From contig NZ_JAGGKH010000019.1 of the NCBI RefSeq assembly GCF_017873565.1, positions 1-64,000 on the forward strand: a stretch of 64,000 nucleotides of DNA, in the 5' to 3' direction. The DNA comes from Lederbergia galactosidilytica. GTDB lineage: Bacteria > Bacillota > Bacilli > Bacillales > Bacillaceae_C. Position 1 is the first letter of the stretch; each line of letters begins with the position of its first letter. Under the pieces are notes generated by a model, which saw nothing but the letters and a program-made list of their open reading frames with translations, made no database searches and was not told the DNA's origin. Shown here one piece after another: positions 56,848 through 64,000 of this stretch. The translations under genes were made by a program, and so were the position numbers.

Positions 56848-57182
56848 TCAACCATAATTTATAACGAGCGAAAAAATGGAGAGATACTGATTGAAGAACA
56901 GCTACACTTGTCTCATATCGTTTTCGCGCTTCTTTTTTCAAATAAACCAGTACTTAATATCTTCCCTTACAGTTTAAACTTACCATTTCGCTTTGATTTA
57001 TTATTTTTCACTATAAGAAACAATCATGAGAGGAGGCTCACAATCATGCAAGGAAAGATTTGAAGCACTTTTCCTTGTACATAAGCCGGTGTAAGCGAAG
57101 GCATTTAGTTTCATGACTGTGGTCAATAATCTTTTATTTTTACTCAATATCTTGGAATAGAAACCCTCTAGCATAAGAAAAA
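56848..57182. other. intergenic, no gene seen
   Basis: About 330 bases upstream of ypmR. A 66-codon minus-strand frame reaches into it from 57201, but it has no ribosome site and partly covers the repeat. Confidence 0.3.
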
Positions 57183-57325
57183 GAGGCTCGGACGAAAGCA
57201 ATCATCATCATAAAGTCCGAACTGAAGTGATAATTAGCTGTATAAACCGGTACAGGATATATACTTCGCTAAAACCACTTCATTGTTCGTCTTCAGAGTT
57301 GAATGCTTCATTATGTCCCAGCCTC
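57183..57325. repeat. dispersed repeat bounded by GAGGCTCGGAC inverted ends, copy 3
   Basis: GAGGCTCGGAC (57183-57193) faces GTCCCAGCCTC (57315-57325), complementary at all but one position. AAGTCCGAACT inside is shared, inverted, with copy 2. About 143 bases, no gene, just past the degV stop. Confidence 0.6.
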
Positions 57326-57336
57326 GTTCCGATTCA

Positions 57337-58185
57337 CTAAAATTCATCAAAATAATACATAAATCCTATAGCTCCAGGACCTGTGTGAGTACTAATAACC
57401 GGCGTTGTATAGTCGATTTCTACTTTGGAAAAACCCGTCATTTCTTCAATTTTTTCTTTCATTTTTACAGCAAGCTCTATGCCTTCCGCATGGCTAATGC
57501 CGATACTGTTAATCCTTTTCCCTTTAATATCTTTCATAAACTGTTTCATTAAGAAATTCAGTATTTGTGTTTTACTTCTTACTTTGGCAATGGGGGAATA
57601 CTCACCATTATCTAGGTGAGCAATCGGTTTAATGTTTAATAGCGAACCGATCATCGCCTTCCCTTTTCCAATTCGCCCACCTTTTACTAGATTTTCTAAA
57701 GTATCCACTGCCACATACAATTTTGTGTTATCACGGATTTTTTTCAATTTTGCTAGAATCTCTTCCAGACTATGACCCAATTTAGAAAGCGTAGCAGCTT
57801 CCCTCACTTGAAAAGCCAAAGCTTTCGAAATGAATTTAGAATCTATTACTTTTACTTTAGAACTGGACATTTGTGCAGCACATGTAGCCGTTTCTACCGT
57901 TCCACTCATATTACCAGTCATGTGGATAGAAATAATCTCACTGCCATCTTTTCCGAGCTCATCATAAAGTTTAATAAATTCACCAATAGCTGGCTGCGAA
58001 CTTTTAGGTAGATCTGGGGACATTTTCATTTTATTCATGAAAACTTCTGGAGTAATGTCTACTCCATCAGTATATGTCTCGCCATTAATTGAGATTGATA
58101 ATGGAATAACATGTATATTTAAATATTCAATCTCTTCGGCCGTTAAATCCGATGTTGAATCTGTAACTATTTTTATTTTTTTCAA
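57337..58185 (-). CDS. degV: DegV-family fatty-acid-binding protein
   Basis: 282 residues with the DegV start KIKIVTDSTSDLTAEEIEYL, SQPAIGEFIKLYDEL, ISIHMTGNMSGTVETA, and a C-terminal THTGPGAIGFMYY. DegV (FakB-type) proteins hold a fatty acid for phosphorylation by the FakA kinase, encoded elsewhere. Start is TTG 58185 with GAGGATGTG upstream. Divergent from the hemolysin III gene. Confidence 0.9.
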   Translation of the reverse strand: MKKIKIVTDSTSDLTAEEIEYLNIHVIPLSISINGETYTDGVDITPEVFMNKMKMSPDLPKSSQPAIGEFIKLYDELGKDGSEIISIHMTGNMSGTVETATCAAQMSSSKVKVIDSKFISKALAFQVREAATLSKLGHSLEEILAKLKKIRDNTKLYVAVDTLENLVKGGRIGKGKAMIGSLLNIKPIAHLDNGEYSPIAKVRSKTQILNFLMKQFMKDIKGKRINSIGISHAEGIELAVKMKEKIEEMTGFSKVEIDYTTPVISTHTGPGAIGFMYYFDEF

Positions 58186-58324
58186 TGTTTCACATCCTCA
58201 TGATCGTTATCTTAATTATACAGGTTTAGCATCTGAAACGATAGAATAAAAAATATCTACTCGAATATAATAATTGCTATTCCCTATAGAAACCACTATG
58301 ATGAAGAAGAATGGAGGAATTATA

Positions 58325-58975
58325 TTGGAAACCTCATATTACACAGATGGTGAAACTTTTAATTGGAAAGAAGAACTTGCGAATGCTATTACCCATGGAA
58401 TTGGTTTTCTCCTAAGTATACCAGCCCTTGTTGTTTTGATTGTTTCTGCTGTAAATAATGGAAATGCGATGCATGTGGTAAGTTTTACCATTTTCGGTGT
58501 TTCCATGATCCTACTTTATCTGTTTTCCACTATGCTCCACAGTGTTAAACCTTCTAAAATTAAAAATGTATTTGCCATTCTTGATCACTCGGCCATTTAC
58601 ATTTTAATAGCAGGAACCTACACACCACTTGCCCTTGTTAGTTTAAACGGAGCATTGGGTTGGACATTGTTTGGAATTGTTTGGGGTCTTGCCGTAGCTG
58701 GAATAACGTTTAAATGCTTTTTAGTAAATAAATTTAGAGTCTTATCAACGATTTTTTATTTACTGATGGGATGGCTCATCATTATTGCAATCCAACCTTT
58801 ATATGCAAGTTTAAGCCCAGCTGGATTCTATTTGTTATTAACGGGCGGGATCTTTTATTCAGTTGGAGCGATCTTCTATATATGGCGTAATTTACCATAC
58901 TCACATGCTATTTGGCATCTTTTTGTTATTGCGGGAAGTGCCTTTATGTACTTTTGTGTGTTGTTCTATGTTTAA
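58325..58975 (+). CDS. yplQ: hemolysin III family (PAQR-like) membrane protein
   Basis: 216 residues, seven membrane segments. Family marks: ELANAITHGIGFLLS at the start, FSTMLHSV, LDHSAIYILIAGTYTP, and a closing SHAIWHLFVIAGS; the conserved Ser, Asp and His residues fit the PAQR/ceramidase-like metal site. True haemolytic action is doubtful. I place the start at TTG 58325 because GGAGG sits 7 bases upstream; the frame runs further up without one. From memory, B. subtilis yplQ sits beside dfrA. Confidence 0.85.
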   Translation: METSYYTDGETFNWKEELANAITHGIGFLLSIPALVVLIVSAVNNGNAMHVVSFTIFGVSMILLYLFSTMLHSVKPSKIKNVFAILDHSAIYILIAGTYTPLALVSLNGALGWTLFGIVWGLAVAGITFKCFLVNKFRVLSTIFYLLMGWLIIIAIQPLYASLSPAGFYLLLTGGIFYSVGAIFYIWRNLPYSHAIWHLFVIAGSAFMYFCVLFYV

Positions 58976-58998
58976 CTTTTACAATTAAGCTAAAAGTT

Positions 58999-59030
58999 AA
59001 AAAGTGAGCCCTTATGGACTCACTTTTTTT
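58999..59030. terminator. Rho-independent terminator, possibly bidirectional
   Basis: AAAAAGTGAG (58999-59008) pairs with CTCACTTTTTTT. It lies between the convergent hemolysin III and sugar permease genes. Confidence 0.9.
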
Positions 59031-59038
59031 GATGTTAA

Positions 59039-59920
59039 TTACCCCTTAATCCCTGTTAAAGCAACTCCTTCAATTATATGGCGTTGGGCAATGATATAGA
59101 TAATTAAGACAGGAATGATTGAAATCGTGGAACCTGCCATCATTAGAGCCCAATCTGTTACATAATACCCCTTAAAATAGTCAAGCAAAAGTGGTACTGT
59201 AAAATATTCAGGTGTACTTAAATAGATTAAAGGTTCCAAAAAGTTATTCCATGACCCCATAAAAATAAATATTCCTACTGCCGCAAGTGCCGGTCGAATT
59301 AATGGGAGTATTACACTCCAATAGACCTTTGGGGGGTTCGCTCCATCCATAATCGCTGCTTCCTCAAGTTCCTTAGGGATTCCCATAATAAATTGTCTTA
59401 ATAAAAAAACAGCGAATGCATTAAATAAGGCTCCGGGAACAATTAAAGATAAATGAGTATCCAACCAACCAATCTTTTCCATAATCATATAAGTTGGAAT
59501 CATCGTAACTTGTTTAGGGATCATCATTGTAGCTAAAAAGAAGATAAACAAAAAATTAGATCCCTTAAATTTTATTTTCGCAAAAGCATAAGCAGCCATT
59601 GAGGCCGTAAATAATTGGATTGTCACAATTAAAACTGTAATGTAGAAACTATTCCAATATGCTTTGCCAAAAGGCATTGCTTGTAAAGAATCTGGATAAT
59701 TGGACCATACAAATGGTTTTGGAATAAATTCAGGTGGTACGATAAAAATTTGGGATATATCTTTTAAAGAACTACTAATAGACCATAAAAATGGAAAAAC
59801 CATAATCAAGGAACCTATTATAACTACCAAATGAAATAAGAGTGTCGTTATCTTTAACTGCTTTCGCTTCTTTATCTGCAATGTTTTTTTCGTATTCACT
59901 TCAATCGTATTAGCTTTCAT
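59039..59920 (-). CDS. sugar ABC transporter permease (MalG type)
   Basis: 293 residues, six membrane segments. The ATPase-contact EAA loop reads EELEEAAIMDGANPPKVYWS near 195. N-terminal lead is polar and basic. Carbohydrate uptake (CUT1) family. It overlaps the MalF-type permease gene by 11 bases. No ATPase gene is present in the cluster, so a shared ATPase such as MsmX is probably used. Confidence 0.9.
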   Translation of the reverse strand: MKANTIEVNTKKTLQIKKRKQLKITTLLFHLVVIIGSLIMVFPFLWSISSSLKDISQIFIVPPEFIPKPFVWSNYPDSLQAMPFGKAYWNSFYITVLIVTIQLFTASMAAYAFAKIKFKGSNFLFIFFLATMMIPKQVTMIPTYMIMEKIGWLDTHLSLIVPGALFNAFAVFLLRQFIMGIPKELEEAAIMDGANPPKVYWSVILPLIRPALAAVGIFIFMGSWNNFLEPLIYLSTPEYFTVPLLLDYFKGYYVTDWALMMAGSTISIIPVLIIYIIAQRHIIEGVALTGIKG

Positions 59921-60779
59921 AATGAACCCACCTATCGCTAAATTTAAACTGAATAAGTGTAAAGATCAAAATAATAACAAAAAGAATCATTGCAGCAGCA
60001 GAACTTTCTCCCATTCTAAAATTAACGAAAGCTGTTTCATAAATATGGTAAACAAGAGTATAACTTGCTTTAGCTGGACCCCCATTTGTCATAACAAACG
60101 CTTGGTCGAAAACTTGAAAAGAGCCAATAATTGCCATGATCGAGACAAAAAATGTTGTTGGTGATATAAGTGGTAATGTAATATGGCGGAATTGTTGAAT
60201 TTTTGATGCCCCATCAATTTGTGCAGCTTCATAATAACTTTTTGATACCCCTTGAAGCCCGGCAAGGAAAATAACCATATTATAACCGACCTGCCACCAA
60301 ATACTTAACATGGCAATAGAAATCATTACCCACCTTGTATCCGTTAACCACTGTGGTCCATCAATACCAAGCATGGCAAGAAATTGATTTAAAATACCAA
60401 AGTCACCATTCAAAATCCACATCCAGATAACTCCAACAGAAACGGAGCTAGTGACAACAGGCATAAAATAAAACACCCTATATATTTCTTTTCCTTTAAT
60501 ATTATTCAGCATGATCGCAAGTAATAAGGAGATGGCAATGCCCACTGGAACATAGAGAATTGTATATAAGGCAGTATTCCATAATGCCTTCCAAAAAACA
60601 GGATTTTGAAATTGACCGATGAAATTACTAAAGCCCGCAAAGGTTTTTGCTCCAAAACCATCCCAATTCATGAAACTTAAAACTAGTGCAAAACCAAGTG
60701 GAATAAGTGAAAAGGCCAATAAACCTAATAATTGTGGAGCTAGAAAGAAATAACCCCATAATGTATTATTTTTCCTCAC
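59910..60779 (-). CDS. sugar ABC transporter permease (MalF type)
   Basis: 289 residues, six membrane segments. EAA loop SYYEAAQIDGASKIQQFRHI near 185. It pairs with the next permease to form the channel. Start is GTG 60779 with AGGGG upstream. A hairpin in the 80-base gap before it probably lowers permease expression relative to the binding protein. Confidence 0.9.
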   Translation of the reverse strand: MRKNNTLWGYFFLAPQLLGLLAFSLIPLGFALVLSFMNWDGFGAKTFAGFSNFIGQFQNPVFWKALWNTALYTILYVPVGIAISLLLAIMLNNIKGKEIYRVFYFMPVVTSSVSVGVIWMWILNGDFGILNQFLAMLGIDGPQWLTDTRWVMISIAMLSIWWQVGYNMVIFLAGLQGVSKSYYEAAQIDGASKIQQFRHITLPLISPTTFFVSIMAIIGSFQVFDQAFVMTNGGPAKASYTLVYHIYETAFVNFRMGESSAAAMILFVIILIFTLIQFKFSDRWVHYES

Positions 60780-60808
60780 TAGAACAACCCCTATTCATGA
60801 AATATAAT

Positions 60809-60845
60809 AGAAAGGGAGAATACCTAATTAAAATTCTCCCTTTAG
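60809..60845 (-). terminator. intra-operon hairpin (attenuator or mRNA stabiliser)
   Basis: AAAGGGAGAAT (60811-60821) pairs with ATTCTCCCTTT (60833-60843). T tract on the minus strand is weak, so partial termination or 3' protection of the binding-protein message is likely. Confidence 0.7.
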
Positions 60846-60860
60846 AATTGTCTATCTTCT

Positions 60861-62165
60861 TTACTTTGCGTTATGCTCTTCAATCATGTCTTTAGCTTTT
60901 TTCGAAACAGCCTCGATTGTCTTATCTGCATCTTGCTTTCCAAGGTACATAAGGTCCATTAGGTCCTTTATTTCGTTTTCCATGCCTGGGATCATTACTT
61001 GCTTGTCTTCAACCTTCCCAATATTTCGCGCATCAATTAAATATTCAGCATGTTCAGGAACAGCATCTGCAGTAATTAATTCATCGACTCCATTTACAGA
61101 TGGAACTGCATTCCCATTATCAGCAAGACGAGCTTTCTGCCCCTCAGCAGAAGTATAATAAGATAAGAACTTCATAGCTTCATCAATATGCTTAGATTCT
61201 TTCGAAACTGACATATAAGCAATGGCAATAGCTGCTGGTTCCATTTCATTCCCAGTGTTCGTTGGCCATGGAATATAATCAAATTCTAATGCTTTATTCT
61301 CACTAAACATTGGTGTTAACCAGCGTCCGGCTGCAACAAAGCCAACTTGATTCGACATAAACATCGCATCAGCTCCCTGTCCCTTTGGCAATGAGCCCGA
61401 ATAAGTAATGTTTCCACCATCCACTAGTTTGGCCAAATATTTAAATGTTTCTTGTGCTTTCTCATTTTCTTCTAAAATATAATTCCCATCCTCATCAAAC
61501 AAATTCCCACCATTTGACCAAACCCAAGAGAATAGATGGCCACTATTGTTTTCAGCAACAAATCCACGCTTTTCTGCTTTGACAATTTTGCTCGTCATCT
61601 CTTCAAACGTATCCCAATTCCAAGTTCCCTCCTCATAATGTTCCTGAGGTGTTTTTTCTATACCAGCTTCTTTTAAAACTTTTTTATTGTAATACATTAG
61701 GTATGGATTATTATCAACAGAAACTCCATAAATCTCACCGTTTTGCCTTGCAGCTCCCCATAAGCCATCTGCAAATTCATCAGCCTTAACATAACTTTCT
61801 TCACTCTCAAGAAACTCGGTTAGCTCTGCAATTTTTCCAGTTTCAACTAATTTCGGCATCGTCTCAGAACCGACATAAAAAATATCATGGGCTTGTCCAC
61901 CGGATAATTGTGTTAACAGCTTTTGTTCGTAATTATCACCCGGTACAGGAATCAATTTAATACTTACATTTTTATGAGTTTTTTCATATTCATCAAGGCC
62001 ACGTTGATACACTTTAATTTCAGCAGGATTGCCCCATGCTGCCATTGTTAATTGAATTTTTTTAGAACCAGAATCAGAGTTCCCTCCTGTAGATGAACTA
62101 CAGCCTGAGACAATCATTGTCAATAACAATGAAATGAGTAATAATAGCTTCCATCTTTTTTTCAT
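60861..62165 (-). CDS. sugar-binding lipoprotein of the ABC importer
   Basis: 434 residues. Lipoprotein signal with lipobox V-S-G-C (Cys near 22), followed by the Ser/Gly-rich tether. The body is a CUT1 solute-binding protein (MAAWGNPAEIKVYQRGLDEY, GGQAHDIFYVGSE, YGVSVDNNPYLMYYN, FMSNQVGFVAAGRW). It captures an oligosaccharide or sugar outside the cell and feeds the two permeases. The specific sugar cannot be told. Confidence 0.9.
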   Translation of the reverse strand: MKKRWKLLLLISLLLTMIVSGCSSSTGGNSDSGSKKIQLTMAAWGNPAEIKVYQRGLDEYEKTHKNVSIKLIPVPGDNYEQKLLTQLSGGQAHDIFYVGSETMPKLVETGKIAELTEFLESEESYVKADEFADGLWGAARQNGEIYGVSVDNNPYLMYYNKKVLKEAGIEKTPQEHYEEGTWNWDTFEEMTSKIVKAEKRGFVAENNSGHLFSWVWSNGGNLFDEDGNYILEENEKAQETFKYLAKLVDGGNITYSGSLPKGQGADAMFMSNQVGFVAAGRWLTPMFSENKALEFDYIPWPTNTGNEMEPAAIAIAYMSVSKESKHIDEAMKFLSYYTSAEGQKARLADNGNAVPSVNGVDELITADAVPEHAEYLIDARNIGKVEDKQVMIPGMENEIKDLMDLMYLGKQDADKTIEAVSKKAKDMIEEHNAK

Positions 62166-62189
62166 GTAATAGTCCTCCTAAACGTTTTA

Positions 62190-63182
62190 TTAGCTAGATT
62201 CTCTTACAATTAATGAAAGTGGGAGCTCAAAAACCTCTCTTTTATTGGAGATGGTTTGGCTTCTTAATAATTGGACCATTGCCTGCATTGTAAATTCTCC
62301 TATTTTTTGTATCGGTTGGTGGATCGTTGTTAGTGCAGGTTCTACAATTTGAGCTATGAACTGGTCATCAAATCCTATCACTGCAATATCATCGGGCACT
62401 TTCATATTTATTTTTTTTGCCTCGGAAATCATCCCTACAGCCACTTCATCACTACCTGCAAAGAAGGCGCTGGGCCGGTCTGGCAAACTAGCAATACAAT
62501 GAATAACCCTTCTTCCATCTAAATCGGAAAAAGTGTCGTTGAATAGCCACTCCTGTTTTATTTCTAACTCATATTCTTCCATCGCTTGTTTGTATCCTTG
62601 AAATCGATCAAATCCTACTCCACTTAAGATTCCGCCAGAACAATATCCAATTTTCGTATGACCTTTTTCAATTAAATGTTTCGTCCCTATGTAACCGCCT
62701 TCAACTTGATTCAAACGGATAATTGGCACATTTGCCTCATTTACATATTCATTACATAACACAATCGGATCATTGCGAATTAATTTATAAATATCCTTCC
62801 ATTTATTCTCTATAGAGGTCATTATAATTCCATCGACCTGCTTCGTGTTGAGTAGATATAAATACTCCATTTCTTTTTGCTTACTGTATCTTGTATGGCA
62901 AATTAATATTTGCATTCCCATTTTCGCCGCTTCCACTTCAATTTTTTCTATTAGGTGCGAAAAAAATGGATTTGTCAGTCTTGGTACAAGTACAGCAATT
63001 GTATTTGTTTTCTGCCTGCGTAAAGTTTGGGCCGCGTTGTTAGGGATATAGCCTAATTGCTCAACAGCTTTTAAGACTGCATTTCTTGTCTCTTCGGCAA
63101 CATAGGGATAATGATTCAAGACTCTAGAAACTGTTGTTGTTGATAACCCCGTAGCATTTGCTACATCGGATATCGTTACCAC
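62190..63182 (-). CDS. LacI-family transcriptional regulator of the sugar importer
   Basis: 330 residues. N-terminal LacI helix-turn-helix and hinge (TISDVANATGLSTTTVSRVL, then HYPYVAEETRNAV and YIPNNAAQTLRRQ), then a periplasmic-binding-protein-like effector domain. It is first in line, 24 bases before the binding-protein gene, so it probably controls its own operon in response to the imported sugar. Start is GTG 63182 with AAAGGAGAGG upstream; a longer frame lacks a site. Confidence 0.9.
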   Translation of the reverse strand: MVTISDVANATGLSTTTVSRVLNHYPYVAEETRNAVLKAVEQLGYIPNNAAQTLRRQKTNTIAVLVPRLTNPFFSHLIEKIEVEAAKMGMQILICHTRYSKQKEMEYLYLLNTKQVDGIIMTSIENKWKDIYKLIRNDPIVLCNEYVNEANVPIIRLNQVEGGYIGTKHLIEKGHTKIGYCSGGILSGVGFDRFQGYKQAMEEYELEIKQEWLFNDTFSDLDGRRVIHCIASLPDRPSAFFAGSDEVAVGMISEAKKINMKVPDDIAVIGFDDQFIAQIVEPALTTIHQPIQKIGEFTMQAMVQLLRSQTISNKREVFELPLSLIVRESS

Positions 63183-63486
63183 ATATTCCCCTCTCCTTTC
63201 ACATTCATTGAAAACGATTTCATAAAGCGATTTAAAATGATAATAAGCTATTTTGTTAAACATCTCAATAGAAATGGTCTGTTTTTTTCTACAAATGAAT
63301 AAAATAGTTAATTAGATTTATAATTCACTTAATCTATTGGTCCTAAAAAGTCAATCACATTTATCTTTTGCAGCCTAGGATCATCCATCTATATAGTGGA
63401 TTGATAAGCCTATATTACTTACTACCTATTGGAAATCATCATCTTGGCACACAGTAGAATTTTTGATGTTTCTTACTTCAAGGCAG
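63183..63486. other. intergenic between lacI-type gene and dfrA
   Basis: About 300 AT-rich bases, no gene. TCAATGAAAACGATTTC near 63208 contains a loose cre-like GAAAACG, too weak to call. Confidence 0.3.
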
Positions 63487-63516
63487 AAAAAAAGCTTGGA
63501 GAAGCCTCCAAGCTTA
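63487..63516 (-). terminator. Rho-independent terminator of dfrA
   Basis: AAGCTTGGA (63492-63500) pairs with TCCAAGCTT (63507-63515), followed on the minus strand by a T run. Confidence 0.9.
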
Positions 63517-63524
63517 TCGGATGT

Positions 63525-64000
63525 TTATTGTTTCCGAATAAAACGCCTAAACTCATAATTATAGGGATTCTTTTCATCTTTTATTCCTAATTCCTTAGAA
63601 ATCAATTGCCAATTTTCCCAGTTTATTTTAGGAAAATATTCGTTTCCTTCAAACTGTTCAAATATTTTTGTTACGTACAATTGATCCGCTTCTTCGATAA
63701 ATAAATGATAAATCTCTGCTCCACCAATCACGAATATTTTTTCTTCAATTAATTGCGCCCATAAAAGAAACTCCTCTTTGGAATGAAAAATCTCACAACC
63801 ATCCGCCATATAGGCGGGGTTTCTCGTCAAAACGATATTTGTCCTACCAGGTAGTGGTTTGCCAATTGATTCATAAGTTTTTCTCCCCATCACAATTGGA
63901 TGTCCCATTGTCGTCTTTTTAAAATATTTCAAATCAGCTGGAAGGCGCCACGGCAACTGATTATCCTTACCAATTAGCCTATTTTCATCTTCAGCCCATA
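63525..64000 (-). CDS. dfrA: dihydrofolate reductase (5' end outside the window)
   Basis: NADPH-dependent reduction of dihydrofolate to tetrahydrofolate. The visible 158 codons run past the window edge; the edge reads WAEDENRLIGKDNQLPWRLP, the folate-site block. Then PIVMGRKTYESIGKPLPGR (NADPH loop) and IFVIGGAEIYHLF follow. The catalytic acid is in LPADLKYFKK. Only about 5 N-terminal residues should be missing. An internal TTG could be misread as a start, but the frame is open and conserved upstream of it. Confidence 0.95.
   Translation of the reverse strand, partial: WAEDENRLIGKDNQLPWRLPADLKYFKKTTMGHPIVMGRKTYESIGKPLPGRTNIVLTRNPAYMADGCEIFHSKEEFLLWAQLIEEKIFVIGGAEIYHLFIEEADQLYVTKIFEQFEGNEYFPKINWENWQLISKELGIKDEKNPYNYEFRRFIRKQ

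Noticed and set aside
57001-57201. 66-codon minus-strand frame near the third repeat
   Set aside because: No ribosome site, no recognisable product, and it overlaps the repeat element.
1-64000. CRISPR array, prophage or restriction/defence island
   Set aside because: No regularly spaced direct repeats, phage structural genes or recognisable defence genes are seen; the window is mostly core metabolism and housekeeping.

Overview
The window comes from a low-GC, endospore-forming Bacillaceae chromosome (Bacillus in the broad sense, not B. subtilis itself). The support is the gene content: a 2-oxoglutarate dehydrogenase operon next to a MoxR/VWA pair, XylAB/XylR, Ku/LigD, the sporulation-linked proteins Sda and YjcZ, a Rok-type nucleoid protein, CtpA-DeoD-YozD/YozE, YpmS/YpmR and DHFR. 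Codon use, strong AGGAGG ribosome sites and U-rich hairpin terminators fit throughout. No rRNA, complete tRNA, CRISPR array or prophage is visible.

Layout. 0.3-2.5 kb: a decaying patch holding a small lipoprotein, a frameshifted metzincin-type protease upstream of it, a VOC protein and a frameshifted TM2 gene. 2.5-11.6 kb: a heterodimeric ABC exporter, MsrA, a FAD/Rieske oxidoreductase (YhfW-like), a YdjO-like zinc ribbon, a DUF1657-DUF1657-DUF421 cluster related in parts to mobile spoVA operons, and TrhO. 11.8-15.6 kb: a frameshifted YitT, MobB/MoeA and a TPM-domain membrane protein. 15.6-24.1 kb: YojO/YojN-like VWA and MoxR proteins, Rok, Sda, OdhB and OdhA. 24.4-28.3 kb: an MFS exporter, a PanF/YhdT-type symporter pair and a gutted IS1182-type element. 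28.4-32.4 kb: a YkoGH-like two-component system with two PepSY proteins, then a Cys-rich copper-binding four-helix protein. 32.7-37 kb: xylAB and divergent xylR with a visible operator. 37.4-42.5 kb: an IS3 fragment, then a ribonucleotide reductase operon (alpha, flavodoxin, beta) behind tandem NrdR-box-like sites and a cobalamin riboswitch with terminator; then a cold-shock gene. 42.7-46.8 kb: divergent ku and ligD, and two small membrane proteins. 46.8-51.4 kb: a structured leader before a GNAT gene, a MATE exporter, a YkwD-like CAP protein and a small zinc ribbon. 51.6-64 kb: ctpA, deoD, yozD, yozE, yjcZ, ypmS, ypmR, degV, hemolysin III, a sugar ABC importer with its LacI regulator, and dfrA running off the right edge.

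Most informative parts. The ribonucleotide reductase leader combines two levels of control (NrdR at DNA level, adenosylcobalamin at RNA level), suggesting that this class I enzyme is the back-up to a B12-dependent enzyme elsewhere. The leader before the GNAT gene has a canonical tRNA-type T-arm hairpin and mutually exclusive G-rich/C-rich helices reaching the ribosome site; I cannot assign it to a known RNA class. The DUF421 protein carries a C-terminal copy of the DUF1657 domain found as free proteins in the two genes just upstream. Several genes (metzincin, TM2, YitT, IS1182 transposase) are broken by frameshifts that should be checked against reads before being called true pseudogenes.
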